Shown here: one piece after another, positions 34,657 to 44,886 of the stretch
Position numbering within the stretch: the stretch's first letter is position 1
Layout: every line of letters begins with the position of its first letter
Assembly: GCF_910592395.1 (NCBI RefSeq)
Contig: NC_088321.1
Location: 5,148,001-5,212,000, forward strand
DNA: 64,000 nt
Origin: Lineus longissimus
Taxonomy: Eukaryota; Nemertea; Pilidiophora; Heteronemertea; Lineidae
Direction: 5' to 3'
The notes under the pieces: generated by a model
What the model was told of the DNA's origin: nothing
What the model saw: only the letters and a program-made list of their open reading frames with translations
The model's database searches: none
Program-made: the position numbers and the translations under genes

Positions 34657-34670
34657 TCATGACGTCATGA
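34657..34670. promoter_or_regulatory. Conserved CRE-like palindrome TCATGACGTCATGA
   Basis: TGACGTCA, the core CREB/ATF site, lies in a 14-bp palindrome. It is kept in all five copies of the foldback B arm (32721, 34660, 45120, 45492 and 46073) although neighbouring bases vary. Function is inferred only from the motif. Confidence 0.45.
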
Positions 34671-34931
34671 AATATTTGCGTCACGAGGAAGGAAACAATG
34701 GGAATCATGGTAACTGTGGTTGCGGTGCGTCGTGAAAGCAGGATCGGCAAGCGCGGCCCGTATGGAATGCAACAAACTGTACCGGAACCGGAACTGTCAT
34801 GGGTCTGCACAAATTTTTTCAGATTCGATGGACATGATGGATATATGAATTTTGTTTACACTTTATACATACACGTAACCATTACACTCACTACGTTGTG
34901 TGAGTTAATAAGTCGTCCCCCCGAGATAATA

Positions 34932-36000
34932 AGCCCCCCTTTAGGAGGGGCTCTTAAGATACACGTGTGTGTGGGAGTATATACTGATTTGATGAGAAAT
35001 AAAGAGAGTAAATATTGTATATCCTTCAAACAATTTTTTTTGGTATTTTTCTGAATTAACTCCGTTGAGTTTACCGATTTCTCCGCGATCTTCCGGTGGT
35101 GGTTGCTATCCCATTGATTGAAATTAATTGAAATTAATTTAAATCTTCATGGGAATTCGCTACATCATATGCCTAAGAAATTGGCCAATTATATTAATAT
35201 TTTTATTAGAGAAATATCCGTCCTAAATAATGACAGAAAAGGGTGGTTTATTTCAATTTTGTGTCGACATGATCGAGGTCACGTGACATAAAAACAAAAC
35301 AATCGCACACACCCGTCCAAAAAAGGCACTTTAAGAAAAACAAATACGTTTTTCCAGCTTAAAACCACACTGACGACTAAGTTATATTGGTCTTCTGCCC
35401 AAATCTGAAGTATCAAATTGAATCACAAACTAGAACTAGCTCTATTTAGCTATAGTTGCGTGAAAAATTCGGGTGAGCGACGTACATTCTGTACCCTAGC
35501 GGCCAATAATTAAACTACTTTCAGCCGTCTGCTCCGGTCTCGTTAGGGAGTTTTTCCCAAATGTACGCGATGATGACGTGCCCCATTAACAGGACGTAAC
35601 ATCTATTTTAAAATGCCTTTCGAAAGTGAATGCATGAGGACAACCCATTTGTGTCGTATATCACTGGAAACGCCCGATTCCCGTGAATAAGGTCAATCAC
35701 AATGTATTACATTACCAAAACAAAAATGTGTCGGAAGGAACTATATGGATGGTCCCATCGCACCCCCCCCTCCAGCAGTATAACACAGAAGGGCTAGTTG
35801 ACTGTCCACCGGGGGGGTTTGGGGGGAGCTTCCCCCCAACGCACTGGTAAAAACCTATGTCGACGGAGGGGGGTTTGGGGGGTGTCCCCCCATTGTAACA
35901 GCTGTAGTTGTTAGAGCTTGCACTTAACATATGCTCGTAGGGGGGTTCGGGGGAGCTCCCCCGACCTAAAGGGGGGCTCACTAAGTTCTTGACTTTACAT
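34932..36000. mobile_element. Inverted-repeat insert C in the iteron array
   Basis: Ends AGCCCCCCTTTAGG and complement at 34932 and 35978 pair over about 14 bp and extend into further G/C hairpins (35941-35965 reads GGGGGTTCGGGGGAGCTCCC). The iteron array breaks at 34931 and resumes at about 36003. The interior (35000-35790) has no gene. A target duplication was not found. Confidence 0.55.
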
Positions 36001-36190
36001 ATTAAGTCGTCCCCCCGACTTACTAAGTCGTCCCCCCGAGATAATAAGTCGTCCCCCCGAGATAATAAGTCGTCCCCCCGAGATAATAAGTCGTCCCCCC
36101 GAGATAATAAGTCGTCCCCCGACTTACTAAGTCGTCCCCCCGAGATAATAAGTCGTCCCCCCGACTTACTAAGTCGTCCCCCCGAGATAA
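36001..36190 (-). repeat. 21-bp iteron array, right arm segment
   Basis: Nine units in reverse orientation, with four consecutive variant B units (GAGATAATAAGTCGTCCCCC) and alternating A/B units near 36120-36190. It is continued at 36915-37075 after insert D. Confidence 0.95.
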
Positions 36191-36914
36191 TAGAGAGGTT
36201 GCGAACCGTCCTGACTCCCACTCCCACTCCGAGTTCAACTCGAGTCGTTCTCGGAACTCGTGACGTCGAAAAGTAGGTTGCGCGCACCAACGGGAACCGA
36301 GTTGAGAGACGTCATTCAGCCAGCCTGCGAGTCATACGGCCAAACTGGAAATCAACCAAATTAACGACGTACGAGAAAAAAAGTAAATAAAGCAGACGAA
36401 ATATTCTACAATTTTGGTGATTTACAGCTAGTAAAAAGCCGTTTCCTCTGTAACATGTGCGTATTTCTATTGTAAAACTACGAATTACTTCAGTCCTAAG
36501 ATAACTAGATCCAAAAAGTACAGAGGGGAACAGAGTTTCAAACAAACCAACACGTAATGTACATGTATACATGTACACGCACAGTCAGTACACGGCCGTT
36601 CTACACAATTTTGAACACTTCAAAAACAACAAGTTTTCTACGTCTTTTACACAAAAAATCTTGTTACAACTTAGGTGACGTGCTAGAACAGTGTGTAAGG
36701 GATATTGCTTCTTCATTGTCACTTGATTTAAATGTCTAAAAGCTAAGATAATCCAAGTGGGAGAACACTTACGAGTTCGCGGCTTCAAACTCGTAAAATC
36801 GTCCGAGTTCATGGAGCAAGACGGGGAAATCCCTCGTGAAGTGATGACGTAATACGCCAAAACGGAATCACCTCGGAGTGGGAGTGGGAGTGGGGACGGT
36901 CCGCAACCTCTCTA
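36191..36914. mobile_element. 724-bp inverted-repeat insert D splitting the iteron array
   Basis: Terminal inverted repeats of about 42 bp begin TAGAGAGGTTGCG and include CCCACTCCCACTCCGAG; mismatches are few. The iteron array stops at the left end and continues at the right end. The interior contains no recognisable protein. A clear target duplication was not seen. Confidence 0.7.
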
Positions 36915-37116
36915 CTAAGTAGTCCCCCCGAGATAATAAGTCGTCCCCCCGACTTACTAAGTCGTCCCCCCGACTTACTAAGTCGTCCCCCCGAGATAAT
37001 AAGTCGTCCCCCCGAGATAATAAGTCGTCCCCCCGACATAATAAGTCGTCCCCCCGCGATAATAAGTCGTCCCGCCGAGAAATTTTTTTTGTTCGATGTC
37101 CTTTCCCAGCCACCGT
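36915..37116 (-). repeat. 21-bp iteron array and right terminus of foldback A
   Basis: Eight units, the last two being variants GACATAATAAGTCGTCC and GCGATAATAAGTCGTCC, then CCGCCGAGAAATTTT and the terminus TCCTTTCCCAGCCACCGT. Confidence 0.9.
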
Positions 37117-37124
37117 ATATATAT

Positions 37125-37671
37125 TATCAATTGTTTTAAACGCGTTTTTTTTTATTCGTTTGGCGCCAAAGTCAAGAATGGCAAATTTACGATCTTGACA
37201 CTATACATATTCCAGCTGTATCAATCTCGACTTTCAGGAGAAGTTTGTTGTCATCCGATCTAAACTGACGGAGGAGTTAGATTACAAACTATTGCACCTC
37301 TGCGTTCATTATTAGTGGTGATTTCAAAACTGTCACGCCAATATATTTCAAAATGGATTAATTATATAAATTAAATGCATCTTGTCATTAAAGGGGGACG
37401 ATAGGCAGGAGCAGAGGGGCTATTTTGGCCGTCTTCAGGAGACTAATATACAGAGCGAGGGGCCTGGGTCATGTCAGATTCAGCACTAAATATATTTCTC
37501 GTACAAAGGTGAATCATTTCGAGGTATTGTGAGATGTGAGAGACCCCTATTGGCGACTTTGTGTAACTTTATCTTGCCTGCCTAGCTGCTGCCTATATTG
37601 TCCCTTTAAGACTCAAGCAGATTGCTGCTGCAGTGTTTCAGGTAGGAAGTTAACTAATCCAAGTTAATGGT
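37125..37671. other. No gene recognised
   Basis: Spacer between foldback A and the duplicated segment; short frames only. Confidence 0.5.
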
Positions 37672-40196
37672 AGTCGTCAAAGTAAAGACAAACTGTTCAT
37701 ATATGTATAGGCTATTGCAAGCGTAGGGTGTTTTCGTTTGTGGCCTACATACACTAAAAACATAACCAGTCCCCCCCCTCCCCTTTCGTAAACGGGGATA
37801 TTCCCAGTTAGCAACCACGCATTGAGTTCATAGTCAATACATATCCGCACAACAAACCGAACGCTGATGACAGAGACCTATTTTAACAAGACAAAACCAG
37901 CACAACAAACCGAACGCTGATGACAGAGACCTATTTTAACAAGACAAAACCGAAGGGACGTGCGTTATACGAAGAGGTATTCAATAGATATTATGCTTCA
38001 CGTCTGTCAATAATTCATCAAAGAATTCAGTTTCCTTTCTTTCCCGTTCATTCAATCATTGACGTCAACTATACGAACAATCTATGTCTACCGGTACTTA
38101 GTCGATGAATGGTTAAAGGGATTTCGGGGTAATCTGGATTCGATACCAAGTTAATTATTGGCTAGTTTGCCAAATTGGACAGTTGCCAGCAAAGCGAAGT
38201 AAAAGACAAACTGTTCAATAACTATATAAGATATTACTAGTGTAGCGTTTTTGCGCCTGTGGTCTAGTGCAGACATACACTGAAAGCAAATAACCAGGGT
38301 ACCCCCCTCCGTAAACGGGGGACTTAAGAACTAGTTGGCGTGCATTGATTACATTGGACAGTTCATTAACTTGAGGCATGACCGCCCCCAGTATGATATG
38401 CACTGATGAGACAATACCACCATTGAATATTCATAGGATGGAGGGTCCAGGCCTATTAATTAGACGAGTGCATGTTTTTAACACTCAAGTACATATTTGG
38501 AGAGGTATTGAAAAAATATTTGTTGTGGCAAGTCTACAGATATAAAGAAATTATTTGATTAAAAAAACTAATTTCGAATTTTGCTAATTTGGTAATAGGG
38601 GGCGTGTTTTGAGATTTTTCTGCCAGTTGGCTGAAAAGAGTGGAAATATGAATGTCTGTCTAATTTGTCGATTCTCAAAAAATTTCCGTGGTCAACTACC
38701 AGTTTACTTTTCACAATTTACTTGCCCGACTGACCGGAATAACATAATCTAAATTTCAGATTCACAACCCCACGCAGTATTTGATGCGTCGCGGTCAAAC
38801 ACTGACAATTGAACTGCTAAAAGGCTTAAAAAATCAATGGTGGTCTTGCCTCTGATCAGGCCAGGATCCCTTTACACTGATTGGCGAAAACTTTTCGCTG
38901 CCTGTAGCGAGGTTGTGGTTAGTGGTTGGCATTGGGAATCAACCGATCACTTGTGACCTAACCTCTAATTAGTGGTTAGGCCTATGGTGTGGTTTTGTTA
39001 GGTCTATTGACGATCTCCAATATAATAAATCGCATTAAAATAAAACCCGTATTGGCCTAGGCGAATGGTACAACCATTAGACAAACAGGTATCGTCAACA
39101 CATTGTCCATCTTCGATTCACTCAAACAATTTCTAATGGCATATAACGACAATGCGCATAATATCGTGACGTGCATATTCAAAAACGGTATGACTAGAAC
39201 GGTGAGTCGATAGAGTACTGTAGAACGGAAATTTTTCGCCGCAGAATATTTTCGCGAATCAAGATATTTTTTCTAATCAAATTTAAATTGTCTACTTTGA
39301 CATAGAGCTCTTATAGTGAATAGGCGTTGTAGTTTGGATGGCTATATTAGAATACTCAAATCCACTGTAAACAGGTCTCATTGTGTCGGGCAGGCCAATG
39401 TAGTACACAAAAACGGGTATATAATACCAATAAGTATGCAAAGGTCATTTAAGAGGTGTGCTACGGTCATACGTGCTAAGTGACAGGACTTTTCTTGAAA
39501 TGGACATTTTGATTTGGTGTTTGTAAAAGCCTATACCAAACTGTGATACTCAACCAAACCATACTTTTATACGGAATAAAAAATGCACTGTACATGTGGC
39601 GTATGTGTTCCCAAACTTTTTGTGGGTAGTGTATATTTTAGGAGATATCATATGGAAATTCCAAGTACTCCTTTTTTTTGACCGGAGGTGTACACACACT
39701 TTGCGACTGCAAAAAACAACAACACAGAGCAAACGCCTACGTGCGTAAAAATGTTTCGAGTCAAGTTGCGAAAACACCCTTTCATTTACATGTACTTCGG
39801 TTCAAACTTGTACGATCATGCATCGCCTCAATAGACATACCTCGATGTGACTTATTATGCAGAGTTTGACCTTTTGACATCCTTTTATATAGGAATGCAA
39901 ATTCAAATCCTCAGATAACTCTCTTCTAAGTTTTGTTATAGTCGTGTGATAAACATTCCAGATTATGATCATCTCATCTTTTCATTCTTTTGACACATTT
40001 GACATCACACATACTAAGCATGGTATACATATAAAGCCTATATAGGCCGACATTAAATTATCTTCATGTAGCAATTTGAATAAATTATCACCGCGTTCAT
40101 ATTCACAAACCATAAACTTTGATACATGACGTGTATTTCAAAGGGTTTAATCACAACACGTATTCATCGTTTATGGTTCGACCTTTTCCTTTCTCC
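37672..40196. repeat. Duplicated segment, copy 1 (pairs with 56416-59464)
   Basis: Starts TAGTCGTCAAAGTAAAGACA in both copies and runs to TTTCTCCGCGGGAAAT at 40196. Similarity is high apart from insertions private to each copy. Within the segment, about 37677-37790 and 38195-38290 are diverged direct repeats (AAAGACAAACTGTTCA). In copy 1 a 54-bp block (GCACAACAAACCGAACGCTG) is tandemly doubled at 37846-37945. No protein was recognised; frames at 39678-39869 and 58880-59128 share residues only because the DNA is duplicated. It may itself be a transposon without recognised ends. Confidence 0.8.
38408..38852 (+). mobile_element. MITE copy 2 of the GAGACAAGACCAC family (TSD TGAT)
   Basis: Diverged TIRs (GAGACAATACCAC at the left; the right end reads GTGGTCTTGCCTC) with TGAT at 38404-38407 and 38853-38856. 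The paralogous segment has a single TGAT at 58099-58102 and no MITE, giving an empty site. Confidence 0.9.
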
Positions 40197-40265
40197 GCGG
40201 GAAATGATAATAATAATAATAATACGAGTCTTATATAGCGCAGTATCCAACCATTAACTGGCCGC

Positions 40266-40858
40266 TCAAAGCGCTTGATAGGCCTCTTTAAAAAGCAAAT
40301 GTTTGAGTTGCCCCTTGAAAGATAACAGAGAGCTGCAGTTCCTAACAGTTGAAGGAAGTTTGTTCCACAGCTGAGGGGCTCCAATTGAAAATGCTCTACC
40401 ACCGACTGACATGACATTGGCCTTTGGGATAGATAGAAGAACGGCCGATGAAGAGCGCAGAGTTCGAGAAACGGTATGAACGGTGAGAAGTTCTGAAAGG
40501 TATTGGGGAGCAAGTTGGTGAAGCCACTTGTAAGTCAGAAGGAGAACCTTGTACTTGATGCGCTGTTGCACAGGAAGCCAATGTAGAGACCTGAGTACTG
40601 GGGAGATGGAAGATCGTTTCTTGGTCTTGGTAATTAGGCGAGCGGCAGAGTTTTGTACCTTCGGTAGGGGTGTCATTTTTGAATTAGGAAAACCAAGGAA
40701 AAGGGAATTACAGAAATCCAGGCGAGATATTACAAGAGCCTGGACATATAACCTGGTGGTATTTGGAGTTAGATATTTTCTGATTTTCCCGATGTTACGA
40801 ATGTGAAAATTGGTGGCCCGTACATAGGTGTTAATGTGTTCTTTGAAATTGAAATTGT
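40266..40858 (-). pseudogene. Non-LTR ORF2, C-terminal part
   Basis: NFKEHINTYVRATNFHIRNI starts this part, followed by ALVISRLDFCNSLFLGFPNS, QNSAARLITKTKKRSS and VLRSLHWLPVQQRIKYKVLL, the standard tail of CR1/L2-like ORF2. GGRAFSIGAPQLWNKLPSTV precedes the stop. The frame is open over nearly 200 codons, so this part decayed little. It joins RDLGVILDRDF on the other side of the SINE dimer. Confidence 0.85.
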
Positions 40859-41276
40859 ATTGTACGCGCCGGTCATCGATCCAAAGGTTGACCGCGCTCA
40901 ACGTTGCTTAACTTCCACTCTGGGGCCAACGCGCCAACCACTGGGCCATAAAGGAATTCCCTTATGGCCGGCGGGTTAAGCCGTGCCATATACCTGGGGG
41001 TACTATACATCATTCCCTCCTTCGGACAGAGATGGATCGTCCTCGATCCCACTTAGCGCTTCATGCGTCTCAGTACTGAACTACAAATCCAGAGATCGCA
41101 TCGCGTGGGAAGGTCTGCCAGATGTATTGTACGCGCCGGTCACCGATCCAAAGGTTGACCGCGCTCAACGTTGCTTAACTATCACTCTGGGGCCAACGCG
41201 CCAACCACTGGGCCATTAAGGAAATCCCGTATGGCCGGCGAGTTAAGCCGTGCCATATACCTGGGGGTACTATACA
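40859..41276 (-). mobile_element. 5S-rRNA-like SINE dimer inserted in the non-LTR element
   Basis: Two ~150-bp direct repeats (41126-41276 and 40859-41009) flank a 116-bp middle piece. On the minus strand each begins GTATAGTACCCCCAGG, has TGGCCCAGTGGTT (similar to a tRNA A box) and then GTTAAGCAACGTTGAGCGCG and TTGGATCGGTGACCG, which resemble the internal promoter region of 5S rRNA. RNA polymerase III transcription is inferred. The insertion rejoins DRDF to NFKEH, with a short duplication around ATTTC. The head-tail-head arrangement suggests a dimer rather than one unit. Confidence 0.65.
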
Positions 41277-42551
41277 GAAATCACGGTCCAAGATCACACC
41301 CAAATCTCTTGCAGAAACAGAAGAATATACATTTGCATCAATGATACGGATGGCGGGGAGATTAATAGTGCTGCTGAACCTGCGGGGACAGATTAGCAGA
41401 ATCTCGGTCTTGTCGCCATTACAGCTAAGAAAGTTGTCAACCAACCAGAGATTTAAATCGTGGACAGCATTAGAGATCTTGGAGCAGGTGGTACTAATCT
41501 CAGTTATAGTGAAGGCCACATACAATTGACTGTCATCAGCATATAAGTGGCACATAATGGCATGCTTACGGATGATTCCACCAACTGGGGTAGTGCAGAC
41601 AGTAAAAAGTACTGGTCCCAGTATAAAACCCTGGGGAACACCGAACTTGATAGGACTAGGTCTTGACAATTTGCCGTCAATGCAGACCTCTTGTGATCTG
41701 CTATCAAGATAAGACGAAACCCATGCCAGTGCTGTGCCAGTAACACCCATAGCAGCAAGTCTCTGAAGTAATTTGGAATGGTCCACAGTGTCAAATGCGG
41801 CGCTCATATCGAGTAATACAAGGAGTACACAATTCTTTTCATCAAGTGCATGAATTTTGTCATTGTGTACTCGCAAGAGTGCCGTTTCAACACTGTGAAG
41901 TAGTTTCTAAGCAGATTGAAACTTGTCAAGAGCACCGTTTTCAGCAATATGGCTTGATAACTGATTGCAAACCACCCTCTCCAAAACCTTTGAAAGGAAG
42001 GACAGGTTAGAGACAGGCCTGTAGTTTTTGAGTGTGTCAGCATCTAAGGATGGCTTCTTAATCAAGGGATTAAAAATAGCTCGTTTGAAAGAGCTTAGCA
42101 CCATGCCACTTTCCACTGAGGAATTGACTATCTTGCAAATCAGGCGCATAATGTCTCCTGGTAGGCACTTCCTAAGCAAAGATGTTGGGAGTGGGTCTAA
42201 TGCACACTGTATTGGTTTCATGTCACTAATGAGTTTGAGTAGCCCGTGTTCAGTTACAGGCTTAAATACATCAATGTATGAAGTCAGTGAATAATGTTCA
42301 TCTAATGATTTATTCGAAACTGACGCTGGAAACTTGTCTCTGATGAGTTGTGCCCTCTCACTGAAAAATTAACTGAACCGTTCAGCAAGTTCAGAAGAAC
42401 ACTCATGACTAGGCAGAGTAACAGTCCCCCTTCCATACAGAAGCGATTTAAACGTCTTGAAAGTCTCTGAAGTTGGTGAATTGAGAATACGAGCTGAGAA
42501 ATGTTCCACCTTGGCAGCTTCGATCATTTTGTCAACATTACGAGCTTCCAT
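41277..42551 (-). pseudogene. Non-LTR reverse transcriptase
   Basis: Starting after a frameshift near 42550, the frame reads RNVDKMIEAAKVEHFSARIL and reaches KNYRPVSNLSFLSKVLERVV (RT block 1). Then come LLVLLDMSAAFDTVDHSKLL with the first catalytic Asp, GVPQGFILGPVLF, and CHLYADDSQLYVA with the YADD box near 41531-41544. The fingers-palm order fits CR1/L2-like elements. In-frame stops at about 42369 and 41907 inactivate it; otherwise blocks are well kept. Confidence 0.9.
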
Positions 42552-43403
42552 ACCTGGTGATCAACGGTGAGTTTACTCCGGCGGTATTTTCTCTCGAGCT
42601 TGCGCTCCAGCTTCCTGGCAAGAATGCTATCATCGTTGAACCAGGTGACGTAGGGTCGCACATGCACAAGTTTCGACTTGGCAGGTGCATGCTTGTCTAG
42701 AAGGGAACCAAGCAATCGATCATAGCTATCAACAAGTGACTCGAGATCGGAAGACAAATCTAAGCCTTGAACACCATCAGAAACATCAGAAGCAAAATGT
42801 TTGATGTCAATTGATTTGACCTTCCGGTATCTAATAGTTTTAACAGGCAATGGAGGCTTGGCCATGTTGACCGTGAACGACACTGCATAGTGATCGGAGA
42901 TGCTGGCATCTGATACATGAATGTTGGACACAGATGCATCACCGACCCTTGAAATAACAGCATCTAACAAGTGGCCCTTGTCATGGGTTGATTTGTCAAC
43001 GTGCTGTAGAAGATGATGATGTGCAAGAATGTCAGTGAATCTCCACGTGTCTGGGTGGTCAGTGTTTTCAAGATGAAAGTCAAAGTCTCCAGTGAGAATC
43101 AACTTGTCATATGGCGTCTTTAAGGATATGGCACTAATTAGCGTATCGAACTCCTCAAAGAAAATTCCACAGTTTGAGTCGGCACTTGGTCCTTTCTCCG
43201 GCCTATAAACCAAGAGAAGCGAATACACACGAGTGTTCCAAGTAATCCTTGCTTGAAGACATTCAAAACTTTTCGGCCACGGCACGGATTTGACAGTGCA
43301 CTCCAGAGATGACCTGAACATTTTACCACCTCCGCCTCCTCGTCTCCCAGGCCATGGAACATGTCCAAAAGTATATCCATCAATGTTAATGGCAGCAACT
43401 TAA
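42524..43403 (-). pseudogene. Non-LTR apurinic-like endonuclease
   Basis: The frame reads GGGKMFRSSLECTVKSVPW, then VYSLLLVYRPEKGPSADSN, TPYDKLILTGDFDFHLENTD and VSDASISDHYAVSFTV. GDF(D/N) and SDH are conserved catalytic motifs of the endonuclease; Asp replaces the usual Asn in GDFN, a possible inactivating change. The N-terminal DIDILLITETWL lies at about 44820-44855, beyond the THAP element. An in-frame TAA coincides with the TTAA target of that element. Confidence 0.85.
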
Positions 43404-43694
43404 AGGCCATATATCAAGGTTTTTTGCCATTTTCTGCTGTAAGACGATTTCAAAAGTGTACCTAACACTTTATACAATACAGAAAACCAAATGCAATTAG
43501 CTCCATCCATTTTGAAGATATAGCCAATTATGTGTTTGACAACTATCAGGCTAGCAACTGGCTTGTTAGAGCCAGGCGGCGGGTTCAGCAAAAGTTGTGA
43601 TGTAGATCAGGTTATCTGTACATGTCATGCAATCATAAAAGCAGGAGGGCCTTAATTAATTATGCACACCTGGAAGTAATGTGTTTCATTCACT

Positions 43695-44000
43695 ATGGTG
43701 TATTGTGTGGCTCCGAATTGTGTCAAGGATAGCACAAAGAACAATCGAATGACGGATGGGACCCATTTTCATGAATTTCCAAAGCCAGTTGAACGAGAGA
43801 GGAGGAAGCTGTGGATTCGGAAGTGCAAACGTTTGGAGTGTTGGAAGCCTGGGCCTTCGGCCAAACTTTGCAGTGATCACTTTATCGATACGGATTATCA
43901 CATGAAGCCGGATATCTGCATCCAACTGAATATTAAATGCCACTTGTTAAAAACAGCTGTTCCAACCATGTCAATTGCATTTAATGCCCGAGGCTGCTGA
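43695..44000 (+). CDS. THAP zinc-finger protein fragment of a transposon
   Basis: The 101-residue frame starts MVYCVAPNC and has a full C2CH module: Cys4, Cys9, Cys59 and His62 (KLCSDHF). It also has the conserved FHEFP (Pro29), Trp40 and Phe63, and an AVPT box at residues 88-91 closing the THAP domain. After the box the frame runs into unrelated residues and stops, where copy 2 reads AVPSVFDLTN, so the C-terminus here is altered. THAP domains bind specific DNA and in transposons recognise terminal sequences. Splicing to a lost transposase exon is likely in the parent element. Confidence 0.8.
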   Translation: MVYCVAPNCVKDSTKNNRMTDGTHFHEFPKPVERERRKLWIRKCKRLECWKPGPSAKLCSDHFIDTDYHMKPDICIQLNIKCHLLKTAVPTMSIAFNARGC

Positions 44001-44395
44001 GGTCGGTTGTTATACATAATGTGTAGGCCCTATTGGGGCCTGTGATACCGCATAGTGTCTTCTTGTGTTCCAGCCATAGCAAGGTGACAGCGACACAGGT
44101 CAGTGTCAGTGACAGCCACTGTCAATGACAGATTATTGTCATCTGACATCTAGGCCTATCTAACGTTGCACGGCATTATATCGTCACGTCAAGATGATTG
44201 TGCATAATACCGTCACTTTTCAATAGTAGTTCGCGCGTCATGACATAACTGGCGATACAACACTGACGAGGCGAAACAATATTGTGCAACATTAGTCTGT
44301 TCAAAAATCATACATGTTATGCATCTGCAACCGTCTATCAATGTCTTCTTTGCTATATCGGCAGGTCTGCCATGCAAATTGATTAACCACAAATT

Positions 44396-44548
44396 CTAAT
44401 CACTTTCGTCCGAATGATCACTCTCATTATGATCTAGTGATATTAATGGCTCGAACATGTACGGCTCAACGTTTAAATATCCTTCTGTATCGACCAAAAC
44501 ATCCTCAAATTCACTGCTCTCACTCTCTGAACTGTATGCGGAAGCCAT
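44396..44548 (-). CDS. Short acidic frame with a PYMFEP motif
   Basis: Fifty codons beginning MASAYSSESESSEFEDVLVD, with VEPYMFEPLISLDHNES near the end, then a stop. The Ser/Glu-rich start and PYMFEP are kept in copy 2 (47206-47382), so this was a real reading frame in the parent element. It is convergent with the THAP frame. It is probably the N-terminus of the element's second protein; no fold could be recognised. Confidence 0.5.
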   Translation of the reverse strand: MASAYSSESESSEFEDVLVDTEGYLNVEPYMFEPLISLDHNESDHSDESD

Positions 44549-44886
44549 CTTGCTTTGTTCTGACTGACCTGATCTACGTCATCAAAAAATCCCTAGCGAC
44601 CACATGTGGAACTAATCTAAAGTTGTGTGTGGTGGGAAATTCAAATAGTTTAAAATTGAAAATTGAAATAACTAAATAATGACTTTATTATTGGAATTTT
44701 TTTAATGTCTGGGATCTTGTTTTTTTAACCCTCAACATATTTCATGAGTATCAAGCATGTTTTCAAACCTTGATATATGGCCTTTAAGCCGTATCAGTAT
44801 TGATAAGCCATGTTTCTGTTATCAACAGAATGTCAATGTCATTGTCAATGACAAAGCTGGTCAATACAGTCTTTCCTCCTCGATTT

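Larger units (their letters stand above)
32484..34905. mobile_element. Foldback element B nested in the iteron array (TSD TAAT)
   Basis: The left end CACTCACACAACGTAGTGAG pairs with the right end near 34880-34905, and the arms extend about 350-500 bp. TAAT precedes (32480-32483) and follows (34906-34909). Removing the element restores GACTTAATAAGTC, the palindromic centre of an iteron. Inside are a second inverted-repeat layer (33000-33345 with about 33765-34080) and the G-rich module. Solo or tandem arm copies lie at 44887-46330. Each arm carries TCATGACGTCATGA. Confidence 0.85.
31482..37116. mobile_element. Large foldback element A, expanded by nested insertions
   Basis: Ends are ACGGTGGCTGGGAAAGGACA and its reverse complement, each followed inward by an A-rich tract, TCTCGGCGGGACGAC and 21-bp iterons. 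Flanks TTATATAT and ATATATAT may be an 8-bp duplication. A compact relative with the same ends lies at 51862-52589. The 0.6-kb inverted core at 31773-32445 is shared with that copy. The excess length comes from further inverted-repeat elements inserted in the right iteron array (32484-34905, 34932 to about 36000, 36191-36914). No transposase is encoded; long frames here are by-products of 21-bp repeats. Confidence 0.8.
43404..44783. mobile_element. THAP-bearing DNA transposon with TTAA target duplication, copy 1
   Basis: Terminal inverted repeats AGGCCATATATCAAGGTTT and complement lie directly inside TTAA at 43400-43403 and 44784-44787. It carries a THAP-domain frame on the plus strand (43695-44000) and a short acidic frame on the minus strand (44396-44548). 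No DDE transposase remains, so it is an internally deleted derivative. TTAA targets are used by piggyBac, Kolobok and Sola3 elements; THAP domains have been reported in P and Kolobok-type elements, so Kolobok is the best inference. Confidence 0.85.
40197..44882 (-). mobile_element. CR1/L2-like non-LTR retrotransposon, minus strand, with nested insertions
   Basis: Read on the minus strand from about 44882, the element carries an endonuclease start (DIDILLITETWL), the rest of the endonuclease (43403-42524), reverse transcriptase (42551-41277) and C-terminal tail (40858-40266), ending in a GTATTATTATTATT tract at about 40205-40225. It is 5' truncated. Two insertions split it: a THAP/TTAA transposon at 43404-44783 in the endonuclease and a SINE dimer at 40859-41276 in the thumb region. 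Its 3' end abuts the break of the duplicated segment at 40196. Confidence 0.85.

Noticed and set aside
35712-36290. 192-codon open frame with repeated SGGRL and RGDDLLS peptides
   Set aside because: The peptides arise from 21-bp iterons, which stay open in several frames on both strands; the repeats are DNA features of a foldback element, not a protein.
39678-39869. Frame conserved between 39678-39869 and 58880-59128
   Set aside because: Conservation follows from duplication of the whole segment; indels shift the N-terminal part and no domain is recognisable.
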